DNA of 35,808 nucleotides from JAAYEA01 sp012689325 (GTDB taxonomy: Bacteria > Chloroflexota > Anaerolineae > JAAYEA01), in contig DAITVZ010000057.1 in the NCBI GenBank assembly GCA_036841525.1, positions 1-35,808 of the forward strand. Reading direction: 5' to 3'. Made by a program: the position numbers and the translations under genes. Below, piece after piece: positions 21,893-28,998 of the stretch. The notes below the pieces were generated by a model that worked only from the letters and a program-made list of their open reading frames with translations, was not told where the DNA came from and searched no databases. Numbering within the stretch: position 1 is the stretch's first letter; each line of letters begins with the position of its first letter.

Positions 21893-23023
21893 CTAGCCCC
21901 CCATCCCGGCCAGGAAGTGGCGGCGCATCTCGGCCAGCGAGTCGCCGCCGAGCTTGGCCAGCAACGCGTCGGCCAGCGTCCAGGCCACCATCGCCTCGCC
22001 GACGATGCTCGCCGCCGGGACGGCGCAGACGTCAGAGCGCTGGTATTCGGTGGCCGCGGCCGCGCCCGTGAGCAGGTCCACGGTGGGCTGCGGCGTGATG
22101 GTGGTGGGGATCGGCTTCATGGCGGCGCGCACGAGGATCGGCTCCCCGTTGGAGATGCCTCCCTCGATCCCGCCGGCGCGGTTGCTGGCGCGGCGGAGCG
22201 CCCGGTGGCCCTCCGCGGAAGGCAGGATGGCGTCGTGCACCTGCGTGCCGGGGCGCCGCGCGTTTTCAAAGGCGGGGCCGATCTCCACGCCCTTGATGGC
22301 GGGGATGCTCATCACCGCCGCCGCCAGCGCCGCATCCAGCCGCCGGTCCCATTGGGCGTGGCTGCCCAGCCCCGGCGGCGCGCCCTGCGCCGCCACGCAA
22401 AAGACGCCGCCCAGGCTATCGCCCGCGGCCCGCGCCTCGTCGATGCGCAGCCGCATGGCCTGCGCCGCCGCGGCGTCCGGGCAGCGCACGTCTGACGCTT
22501 CGGCCAGGGTCAGGAGCTCGTCCAGCGCGGTCCCCTCGGATATGGTCGCGAGGGCGCCGCCGATCTCGGTCACATAACTGCTGATGCGGACGCCGAACTC
22601 GGCCAGCAGGGCCCGCGCTGCCGCCCCCGCCGCCACGCGCCCCGCCGTCTCGCGGGCGCTGGCCCGCTCCAGGATCGGGCGCACGTCGTCCAGCCCATAT
22701 TTGAGCGCGCCGGCCAGGTCGGCGTGGCCGGGCCGCGGCACGGTGAGGGCGGGCCAATCGCGATCCTTCCAGTTGGCCCAATCGCGATTTTCGATGCGCA
22801 GCGCCAGCGGCGCGCCGGTGGTCAGGCCGCGGATGACGCCGCCGGCGATCTCGGCGCGGTCCTGCTCGATGCGCATGCGGCCGCCGCGCCCATAGCCCTG
22901 CTGTCGCCGGGCCAGGTCTCGCGCGATCATCTCCTCGCTCAGGGGCAGCCCCGCGGGCAGCCCGTCGATGATGATGGTCAGGCAGGGCCCATGGGACTCG
23001 CCCGCGGTCAGGAACCTCAGCAT
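21893..23023 (-). CDS. aroC: Chorismate synthase
   Basis: AroC converts EPSP to chorismate using reduced FMN. The 376-residue protein starts MLRFLTAGESHGPCL and has GYGRGGRMRIEQDRAEIAGGV, RPGHADLAGALKYG, RASARETAGRVAAGA and GGIEGGISNGEPI, all signatures of the family. Length is typical of bacterial AroC. ATG 23023 is preceded by AGGAGGTGA, close to a perfect ribosome binding site, and begins 4 bases after the aroE stop. How the flavin is reduced is not visible here. Confidence 0.97.
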   Translation of the reverse strand: MLRFLTAGESHGPCLTIIIDGLPAGLPLSEEMIARDLARRQQGYGRGGRMRIEQDRAEIAGGVIRGLTTGAPLALRIENRDWANWKDRDWPALTVPRPGHADLAGALKYGLDDVRPILERASARETAGRVAAGAAARALLAEFGVRISSYVTEIGGALATISEGTALDELLTLAEASDVRCPDAAAAQAMRLRIDEARAAGDSLGGVFCVAAQGAPPGLGSHAQWDRRLDAALAAAVMSIPAIKGVEIGPAFENARRPGTQVHDAILPSAEGHRALRRASNRAGGIEGGISNGEPILVRAAMKPIPTTITPQPTVDLLTGAAAATEYQRSDVCAVPAASIVGEAMVAWTLADALLAKLGGDSLAEMRRHFLAGMGG

Positions 23024-23027
23024 GGCC

Positions 23028-23897
23028 TCACCTCCTCGCCATCTCGTCGACGCAGGCGCGGTACATCACGTCGGTGGGGGGCATCACGTCGAACCACCAG
23101 CGGAACGAGATGGCCCCCTGATAGACCAGCATCTTGAGCCCGCCGATGGCCTTGGCCCCCGCCGCTTGCGCCTGCGACAGCAGCCGGGTCCGCAGGGGGT
23201 TATAAACCAGGTCAAAGACGGTCAGGTGCGCGGGGAAAGGGAGGTCATCCGGCCAGGGCGAGGCCTCCACGCGGGGCCACATCCCCAGCGGCGTGGTGTT
23301 GACCAGCAACTCGGCGTCGTCGCGGGCCTTGCCGAGCTCTTCGGGGAGCAGGGCGCGCGCCTCGAGCGACCGGCCTGGCAGCAGGCGCGATATCTCGCGC
23401 ACCAGGGCTTCGCCGCGCTCCACCGTGCGGTTGAGCAGGGTGACCTGGGCTCCGGCCCGCGCCAGGGCATAGACGATGCCACGGGCGGCGCCGCCCGCGC
23501 CCAGCACCAGGGCGCGCTTGCCCCGAGGGAGAAATCCCTCCTCCTCCAGGCTCATGAGAAAACCCGGGATGTCGCTGTTGCCGCCCACCCATTTGCCGTC
23601 GCGGCGGATCAGGGTGTTTACCGCCGACACGGCCTGGGCGTCCTCGGAGAGCTCGTCCACGCAAGCCCAGACCGCCTGCTTGTGCGGGACGGTGACGTTG
23701 CTGCCCACAAAGCCCAGCGCGGCCAGCCCCGCCACCGCCTGCGGCAGGTGATCGGGCGGCACGGCCAAGGGCACATAGCAGCAGTTGAGTCCGAGGGCGG
23801 CAAAGGCGGCGTTGTGCATCTGCGGCGAGAGGCTGTGCTCCACCGGCCAGCCCATCACGCCCACCAGTTTCGTCCGGCCATTGAGCGAGGTGGACAC
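23028..23897 (-). CDS. aroE: Shikimate dehydrogenase
   Basis: AroE reduces 3-dehydroshikimate to shikimate with NADPH. The 289-residue protein has the substrate motif GWPVEHSLSPQMHNAAF, the catalytic K73 (NVTVPHKQ) and D109 (GGNSDIPG), and the nucleotide loop VLGAGGAARG. I chose GTG 23897: GAGGAGGG lies 7 bases upstream, and the frame further up belongs to aroA. The aroA TAA ends 2 bases before this GTG. Family-typical C-terminus with GLKMLVYQGAISFRWW. It works between AroQ and the kinase half of AroKB. Confidence 0.96.
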   Translation of the reverse strand: MSTSLNGRTKLVGVMGWPVEHSLSPQMHNAAFAALGLNCCYVPLAVPPDHLPQAVAGLAALGFVGSNVTVPHKQAVWACVDELSEDAQAVSAVNTLIRRDGKWVGGNSDIPGFLMSLEEEGFLPRGKRALVLGAGGAARGIVYALARAGAQVTLLNRTVERGEALVREISRLLPGRSLEARALLPEELGKARDDAELLVNTTPLGMWPRVEASPWPDDLPFPAHLTVFDLVYNPLRTRLLSQAQAAGAKAIGGLKMLVYQGAISFRWWFDVMPPTDVMYRACVDEMARR

Positions 23898-23899
23898 GA

Positions 23900-25225
23900 T
23901 TACGCCCTCCTCTCCGCGTCGAGCGGCGCGATGATCCCCTCCAGCATCTCGGCAAAGCCGGGAAACGAGTCGGCGATGCTCCCCGCGTTGTGGATGACCG
24001 TCTCGCCGCGGGCAACCAGCCCGGCGATGGCCAGGCTCATGGCCAGGCGGTGATCCTTGTGGCAATCCACCTCGGCGCCTTGCAGGGGCGTGGGGCCGGT
24101 GACGACAAAGCCATCGGGGCGCTCCTCGATGCGCGCGCCGAGGCGGCTCAGCTCGGCCACGGTGGTGGCCACGCGGTCGCTCTCCTTCACGCGCAGCTCG
24201 GCGGCGTCGCGGATGACCGTGACGCCCTGGGCCTGGGTGGCGGCCACGGCGAGGATGGGGAACTCGTCGATCATGCGCGGCACCAGATCCCCGCCCACCA
24301 CCGTGCTTTCCAGTGGGTTATGCCCCACCTCCAGGTCGGCCACCGGTTCGCCGCCCAGAGTGCGCTCGTTCTCCAGTCGGATGCGCGCGCCCATGCGAAT
24401 CAGGACATCGTATAGGCCGGTGCGCGTGGGGTTGACGTTCACGTCCAGCAGGCGCAGGGACGAGTTGGGAAGCAGGCTGGCCCCCACCAGGAAAAAGGCC
24501 GCCGAGGAGAAATCGCCGGGGACCCGGATGTCCAGCGGCGCCAGCGGCGGCTGGCCGGTGGGCGGCGGCTGCAGGGTGATCACCCCGTCCTGGTGATCGA
24601 CCTTGACGCCCATGGCCCGCAGCATCCGCTCGGTGTGGTCGCGGGAAGGCGCTGGCTCGTGGAGCACCGTGGGCTGCGTGGCGTATAGCCCGGCCAAGAG
24701 CAGGCAGGACTTGACCTGCGCGCTGGCCACGGGCAGATGGTAGACCATGCCATGAATCTGGCCGCCGCCGATGCGCAGCGGGGGAAAGCGGTCGCGGTCG
24801 CCCGAGATGTCCGCGCCCATCCGCCGCAGCGGCTCGATGACGCGGTCCATGGGGCGCTTGCGCAGGGCCTCGTTGCTGGTGAGGACGCAATCGAAGGTTT
24901 GCCCGGCCAGGATGCCCGAGATCAGGCGCATGGTGGTGCCCGATCCGCCGCAGTCCAGCGGGACGGTGGGGGGCTGCAGCCCACGCAGGCCCCGCCCGTG
25001 CACGACGAGGCGATCGCGCCCCTCCTCGTCGATCTGCACGCCCAGCGCCCGGAGGCAGCGCAAGGTGGCCAGACAGTCCTCGGCGTCGAGAAAGCCCTGC
25101 ACGCGGGTCTCGCCGGCGGCGATGGCCCCAAAGAGCGCGGCGCGGTGCGAGATGGACTTGTCCGGCGGGACCCGGACCTCGCCGCGCAGCCGCGCGGCCG
25201 GGCGGACGATCAAGGGATCGCTCAT
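23900..25225 (-). CDS. aroA: 3-phosphoshikimate 1-carboxyvinyltransferase (EPSP synthase)
   Basis: AroA transfers the enolpyruvyl group of PEP to shikimate-3-phosphate and is the glyphosate target. The 441-residue protein has PPDKSISHR, RPMDRVIEPL, SAQVKSCLLLAGL, PSRDHTERML, DEFPILAVAAT, LRVKESDR and CHKDHRLAMS, covering the whole two-domain fold. The PEP/glyphosate loop reads GGSGTTMRL (93-101): the usual Asn at position 94 is Gly and the usual Pro at 101 is Leu, as in Gram-positive-type enzymes for position 101. Glyphosate sensitivity cannot be predicted from this alone. It overlaps tyrA by four bases and is followed by aroE after two. Confidence 0.97.
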   Translation of the reverse strand: MSDPLIVRPAARLRGEVRVPPDKSISHRAALFGAIAAGETRVQGFLDAEDCLATLRCLRALGVQIDEEGRDRLVVHGRGLRGLQPPTVPLDCGGSGTTMRLISGILAGQTFDCVLTSNEALRKRPMDRVIEPLRRMGADISGDRDRFPPLRIGGGQIHGMVYHLPVASAQVKSCLLLAGLYATQPTVLHEPAPSRDHTERMLRAMGVKVDHQDGVITLQPPPTGQPPLAPLDIRVPGDFSSAAFFLVGASLLPNSSLRLLDVNVNPTRTGLYDVLIRMGARIRLENERTLGGEPVADLEVGHNPLESTVVGGDLVPRMIDEFPILAVAATQAQGVTVIRDAAELRVKESDRVATTVAELSRLGARIEERPDGFVVTGPTPLQGAEVDCHKDHRLAMSLAIAGLVARGETVIHNAGSIADSFPGFAEMLEGIIAPLDAERRA

Positions 25226-26130
25226 GACTTCCCCTTTCCGAACATGGGCGCGCGCTGCCGCTGCAGGGCGGAGAGCCGCTCCCGCAGGGCGCCTTCATCC
25301 TCAGCGGTGATCAACCCCCGGAGCTCGTCCAGGTTGGCCTGGGCCAGGTCGATCATCTCGCCGATGGCGGCGCGGTTGGTCATCAAGATATCGAGCATCA
25401 TGCGCACATCGCTGGCGGCCAGGCGCGAGGTGTCGCGGAAGCCGCTGGCGGCCAATTGCCACACCCGCGGATCGCCCTCGGCCACCGTGCGAGCCGTTGC
25501 CACCAGGCTGGCGGCCAGCAGGTAGGGCAGGTGGCTGATGGCCGCCACCAGCCGATCGTGCTGCTCGGCCTCCACCACCAGCGGCTGCGCTCCCACGGCG
25601 TGGGCCAGCTCGCGAGCCAGCGCCAGGCTGCGCGGGCTGGTGCGCGGCAGCGGCGTCAGGGCAAAGGTGGCGCCCCGGTAGAGCGTCAGGTCGGCGGATT
25701 CCAGCCCGCTGCTCTCCTTGCCGCACATGGGGTGGCCCCCGATGGCTTGCACTTGAGGCGGAAGCCGGTTCATGGTCTGGGCGATCTCGCGCTTGGTGCT
25801 GCCCAGGTCCACCAGCAGGCTTCCTGGCTGCATCAGCGCGCCGACCTGCGGGATCATATCGATGATGGCGCGCACCGGCACGGCCAGCACCACCACGTCG
25901 GCGCCGGCGACGCCCTCCTCCAGCTCGGTGGCGCCCACGTCGACGACGCGGCGCGCCAGCGCCTCGGCCACGGTCTCGGGCCGCCGTGCGATGCCGCGCA
26001 CCTGCCGGCAGGCGCGGCTCTGACGCAGCGCCAGGGCCAGCGAGCCGCCCATCAGCCCCAAGCCCACGATGGCCACCGTGGCCGAGGGCAGAATGGCAAA
26101 GTCGGGTTCCGCGGAGGCGTCGCCGCTCAT
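25222..26130 (-). CDS. tyrA: Prephenate dehydrogenase
   Basis: TyrA oxidatively decarboxylates prephenate to 4-hydroxyphenylpyruvate, the tyrosine branch. The 302-residue protein has the NAD(P) loop VGLGLMGGSLALAL, DLGSTKREI, the GGHPMCGKESSG region with the conserved His, and ISHLPYLLAASL. There is no fused chorismate mutase and no C-terminal ACT domain, so feedback control would have to come from elsewhere (DAHP synthase, leader attenuation). It overlaps aroF by four bases (26127-26130) and aroA by four. Arogenate as alternative substrate cannot be excluded. Confidence 0.94.
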   Translation of the reverse strand: MSGDASAEPDFAILPSATVAIVGLGLMGGSLALALRQSRACRQVRGIARRPETVAEALARRVVDVGATELEEGVAGADVVVLAVPVRAIIDMIPQVGALMQPGSLLVDLGSTKREIAQTMNRLPPQVQAIGGHPMCGKESSGLESADLTLYRGATFALTPLPRTSPRSLALARELAHAVGAQPLVVEAEQHDRLVAAISHLPYLLAASLVATARTVAEGDPRVWQLAASGFRDTSRLAASDVRMMLDILMTNRAAIGEMIDLAQANLDELRGLITAEDEGALRERLSALQRQRAPMFGKGKS

Positions 26131-27143
26131 AGCAGGTCTCGCCCCAGCGCCTGCGAGAGCGGCTTGAGCTCGCGCATCAGCTTGTCCAGCGTCTCCGGCT
26201 TGAGCGATTGCGCGCCATCGGAGAGCGCCTGGGCGGGGTGCGGGTGCACCTCCAGGATTAGCCCGTCGGCGCCGGCGGCCAGCGCCGCCTTGGAGATGGG
26301 GCTGACCAACTCCCAGCGGCCGGTGCCATGGCTGGGGTCCACGATGACGGGCAGGTGCGAGAGCTGTTTCAGCGCGGGCACGGCGTTGATGTCCAGAGTA
26401 TTGCGCGTGTAGGTCTCAAAGGTGCGGATGCCGCGCTCGCAGATCATGACCTGGTTGTTGTCATGGGAGAGGATGTACTCGGCGGACATGAGCAGTTCTT
26501 CGATGGTGGACATCATGCCGCGCTTGAGCAGGACGGGCCGGCCAAGCTCGCCCACGGCGTGGAGGAGGGCATAGTTTTGCATATTGCGCGCGCCGACCTG
26601 CAAGACATCGACGTGCTCGGAGACCATCTCTACGTCCTTGGGGTCCATGACCTCGGTGACGACGGCGAGCCCGGTCTCTTCGCGGACCTCGGCCAGGATC
26701 TCCAACCCATCGCGCCCCAGGCCTTGAAAGCTATAGGGCGAGGTGCGCGGCTTGTAGGCCCCGCCGCGCAGCACCTTGATGCCGATCTCCTTGAGCGCCC
26801 AGCCGACCTCGTGCATCTGCTCGCGGCTTTCCACCGCGCAGGGCCCCGCCATCACGACGATGTCCTTGCTCCCGACGGTCACGCCATTGAACTTGACCAG
26901 GGTATCTTCGGGGTGAAAGTCCCGGCTTGCCAGCTTGAAGCGGCTCAATACGCGCAACGTCTTTTCCACTCCCTCCATCATCTGGAAGCTGTCGGGGTTC
27001 AGTTGCCGCTCGTCGCCGATCACGCCGATGATGGTGCGCTCGGTGCCCTGCGAGAGGTGCGCCTGGCAGCCCAGGGTGCGGATTTGGGTGACGACGGTGT
27101 CGATTTGGGCCTTGGACGCGCCCGCTTTCATGACGATGATCAT
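26127..27143 (-). CDS. aroF: 3-deoxy-7-phosphoheptulonate (DAHP) synthase, type I-beta with regulatory N-domain
   Basis: This is the entry step, joining PEP and erythrose-4-phosphate. The 338-residue protein begins with a ferredoxin-like domain (MIIVMKAGASKAQIDTVVTQ, to about residue 70), which in related I-beta enzymes mediates feedback by Tyr and Phe. The barrel follows with AGPCAVESREQM (metal Cys), RGGAYKPRTSPYSFQGLG, RNMQNY, VDPSHGTG and EVHPHP. GGAGG precedes ATG 27143. Placed third in the operon, 9 bases after pheA. The gene name follows common bacterial usage; the I-beta subfamily is also called AroAIb/AroG-like. Confidence 0.96.
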   Translation of the reverse strand: MIIVMKAGASKAQIDTVVTQIRTLGCQAHLSQGTERTIIGVIGDERQLNPDSFQMMEGVEKTLRVLSRFKLASRDFHPEDTLVKFNGVTVGSKDIVVMAGPCAVESREQMHEVGWALKEIGIKVLRGGAYKPRTSPYSFQGLGRDGLEILAEVREETGLAVVTEVMDPKDVEMVSEHVDVLQVGARNMQNYALLHAVGELGRPVLLKRGMMSTIEELLMSAEYILSHDNNQVMICERGIRTFETYTRNTLDINAVPALKQLSHLPVIVDPSHGTGRWELVSPISKAALAAGADGLILEVHPHPAQALSDGAQSLKPETLDKLMRELKPLSQALGRDLL

Positions 27144-27152
27144 TCTAGCCTC

Positions 27153-28004
27153 CTATGCGGCATCCGCTTGTTGTCCGTTGGCCTCGGGCACGGGGGCCGC
27201 GGGGTAAGAGCCCAGCAGCTTGACGAACACGGATTTGTGGAGCAGTCCCACCAGGGCGCGCCGGCAACTGGGGTCTTGCCAGTGCCCGTCGAAATCGAGA
27301 TAGAAGACATACTGCCAGGGCTTGTTGCGCCGCGGCCGGGATTCCAGCTTGGTGAGGTTGATCCCCTTCTCGGCGAACTCGCCCAGGCAGTTATAGAGCG
27401 CGGCGGGGATGTTCCGCGTGGCGAACACCAGGGAGGTCTTGTTCTGCGGCGCGCGCGGCGGCTCCTGATCGCCCAGCATGAAAAAGCGGGTATAGTTGAA
27501 GGCCAGGTCCTCGACGTTGACATCGAGGACATCCAGCCCATAGATCTTGGCGGCCAGCGAGCTGGCGATGACGGCGGCATCGGGCTTGGGATCGGCGGCG
27601 AGCTCTTTGGCGCTGCCAGCCGTATCATAGGCCGCCACCGGCTCCAGGCCGCGATTGACCAGGTAGCGCTCGCATTGGGCCAGCGCCTGGGGATGCGAGT
27701 AGACGCGCTTGACATCCTCCATCTTGACGCCGGGGTTGACCATCAGGCAGTGCCGCACGCGGTAGTGGACCTCTTGCCAAATCTTGAGGTCGCGATCCAG
27801 AAGCAGGTCATAGGCCTGGGTGACGGACCCGGCGGTCGAGTTCTCCACTGGCAGCGCGCCATAGTTGGCCGCGCCGCTCTCCACGGCCTCAAAGACGGCC
27901 TCGAAGGTCCGGCAGGGCAACGTCTCCACGTCCGGGCCAAAGGCCTGATAGATCGCCTCCTGTGAGTAAGCTCCGTTCTCCCCTTGAAACGCGACGATCG
28001 TCAT
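27153..28004 (-). CDS. pheA: Prephenate dehydratase with C-terminal ACT domain
   Basis: PheA converts prephenate to phenylpyruvate, the Phe branch. The 283-residue protein has the catalytic domain (VAFQGENGAYSQEAIYQAF; PVENSTAGSV; HPQALAQC; NYTRFFMLGD, which holds the catalytic Thr-Arg-Phe) and an ACT domain from about residue 190 with KLESRPRRNKPWQYVFYLD, the ESRP motif of Phe-regulated enzymes. Feedback inhibition by Phe is therefore likely. It overlaps aroH by four bases. There is no chorismate mutase fusion; that activity comes from aroH. Confidence 0.96.
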   Translation of the reverse strand: MTIVAFQGENGAYSQEAIYQAFGPDVETLPCRTFEAVFEAVESGAANYGALPVENSTAGSVTQAYDLLLDRDLKIWQEVHYRVRHCLMVNPGVKMEDVKRVYSHPQALAQCERYLVNRGLEPVAAYDTAGSAKELAADPKPDAAVIASSLAAKIYGLDVLDVNVEDLAFNYTRFFMLGDQEPPRAPQNKTSLVFATRNIPAALYNCLGEFAEKGINLTKLESRPRRNKPWQYVFYLDFDGHWQDPSCRRALVGLLHKSVFVKLLGSYPAAPVPEANGQQADAA

Positions 28005-28399
28005 CTATTCTGCTCCTCCGTTGGTTGGGACGCCGGCCTATGGCCGAGGTCCGGGCGCAGCGCCTGGGCGCCATTGAGATACACGTGTTGCATCTGGTCC
28101 TGCGGCTTGTCCGTGTTCCAGTGCGCGAGGATGCGGATGCAGCGGGGCAGGCTCCCGGGCACCGGGATCTCCACCGCATCCAGAAGCGGGACCTGCGTCC
28201 AGCCCAGCTCGCGCGCGGCTCGCGCCGGGAAGGCGGCATCCAGGTCCGTGGTGGCGGTAAAGATGACGCTGCCCACGTCCTCTGGAGCGATTCCGTTCCG
28301 TTGGATCATCTCCGCCAGCAATTCGCGGGTCGCCGCCAGGATCGCCTGGGGCTCGTTGGCTGATGCGGTGGTAGCTCCCCGCACTCCGCGGCACGCCAT
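28001..28399 (-). CDS. aroH: Chorismate mutase, AroH type
   Basis: AroH rearranges chorismate to prephenate. The 132-residue protein matches the monofunctional trimeric Bacillus-type mutase: MACRGVRGATTA (active-site Arg near residue 7), ATTDLDAAFPARAAR, and VEIPVPGSLPRCIRILAHWNT with the conserved Glu and Arg. ATG 28399 is preceded by AGGAGGAGG; the frame is open upstream but that part is the terminator region. It is the first structural gene of the aro operon and starts 27 bases after the leader terminator. Confidence 0.95.
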   Translation of the reverse strand: MACRGVRGATTASANEPQAILAATRELLAEMIQRNGIAPEDVGSVIFTATTDLDAAFPARAARELGWTQVPLLDAVEIPVPGSLPRCIRILAHWNTDKPQDQMQHVYLNGAQALRPDLGHRPASQPTEEQNR

Positions 28400-28425
28400 G
28401 ATGGCCTCCTCCTGAACAGGATAAA

Positions 28426-28459
28426 CGAAAAGGCGTGGAGTTGGTTGCTCCACGCCTTT
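28426..28459 (-). terminator. Leader terminator (attenuator) of the aro operon
   Basis: On the minus strand AAAGGCGTGGAG (28459-28448) and CTCCACGCCTTT (28440-28429) form a perfect 12-bp stem with a 7-base loop, followed by TTTTCGTTT. It lies between the leader ORF and aroH, 27 bases before the aroH start, so only antiterminated transcripts reach the operon. Confidence 0.9.
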
Positions 28460-28490
28460 GGTCTACTTTGCTTCTTTGCCCTAGCCCTGC

Positions 28491-28682
28491 CTAGTCCCCT
28501 GGACGCGTCGCAACCCTTTCGCCTGCACCGCAGGCGTAAAAGTACAAGTAGGCGCTAAAGACAAAAAAGGCGCGCTCGGAGATGCTTTGATCCGCGCGCG
28601 CCGCAACCACGCCCAAGCTGGCTGGACAAGCCATGCCCGCTCGCCTGGTTCTGCAGATCGTCGCTTCGGACCTACCTGGCAT
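28491..28682 (-). CDS. Leader peptide of the aro operon (Phe/Tyr-rich)
   Basis: A 63-codon ORF with ATG 28682, preceded by AAAGGA (28697-28692), lies wholly inside the leader RNA. Codons for AFFVFSAYLYFYACG (TTT TTT GTC TTT ... TAC TTG TAC TTT TAC, 28568-28536) put seven Phe/Tyr residues in eleven. It ends at a TAG (28491) 31 bases before the terminator stem. A 7-bp hairpin CGCCTGC/GCAGGCG (28536-28520) follows the aromatic run, and TTTTACGCCT (28541-28532) can instead pair with the 5' arm of the terminator. The composition argues for a regulatory peptide rather than a functional protein. Known leader peptides are often shorter; an internal ATG (28633) would give 46-47 codons but lacks a good ribosome binding site. 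Confidence 0.8.
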   Translation of the reverse strand: MPGRSEATICRTRRAGMACPASLGVVAARADQSISERAFFVFSAYLYFYACGAGERVATRPGD

Positions 28683-28711
28683 CTCGTTGTTTCCTTTCGC
28701 GAACTGGCCGA

Positions 28712-28740
28712 ATGATAGCATAAATCGGCCGATTCGTCAA
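28712..28740 (-). promoter_or_regulatory. Promoter of the aro operon
   Basis: On the minus strand TTGACG (28740-28735), a 17-base spacer, and TATCAT (28717-28712). The start is expected near 28705, so the leader RNA before aroH would be about 305 bases and holds the leader peptide and attenuator. Confidence 0.85.
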
Positions 28741-28770
28741 ATGGCTTGCCAGAGTTCGTCCGGGGCGGAT

Positions 28771-28798
28771 TTGCATTCTGGCCGAGTTTCCTTATAAT
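28771..28798 (+). promoter_or_regulatory. Promoter of the citrate synthase operon
   Basis: TTGCAT (28771-28776), a 16-base spacer, and a perfect TATAAT (28793-28798). The start near 28805 gives a leader of about 190 bases before ATG 28999. It is divergent from the aro promoter, 30 bases away. Confidence 0.8.
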
Positions 28799-28888
28799 TC
28801 CTAGGTAATCAGCACATACGACTCCACAAAGGTGTCGGGCATCTAGATTATCTAGGTTTCACTCGGACTCTGTGGTGACGTCTCGAGT

Positions 28889-28968
28889 AAGTCGTCAAGC
28901 TCGCTGAAAAAGAGGGCTTGGCGACTTGTGCTATTCGGGCTTGGCGTATCTATCTATCGGGCTTGACG
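28889..28968 (+). promoter_or_regulatory. Leader RNA with one arm and three competing repeats upstream of citrate synthase
   Basis: AAGTCGTCAAGC (28889-28900) can pair with GCTTGGCGACTT (28916-28927), 12 bp with one G-U. GGGCTTGRCG occurs three times, at 28914-28923, 28937-28946 and 28959-28968, about 22-23 bases apart. The third copy is the exact complement of CGTCAAGC, so one upstream arm has three possible partners. No T-run follows any of the stems. This may be a regulatory RNA or tandem protein sites; the function is unknown. Confidence 0.55.
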
Positions 28969-28998
28969 GGCAGTACTATCCAGAAAGGGAGAGACACA

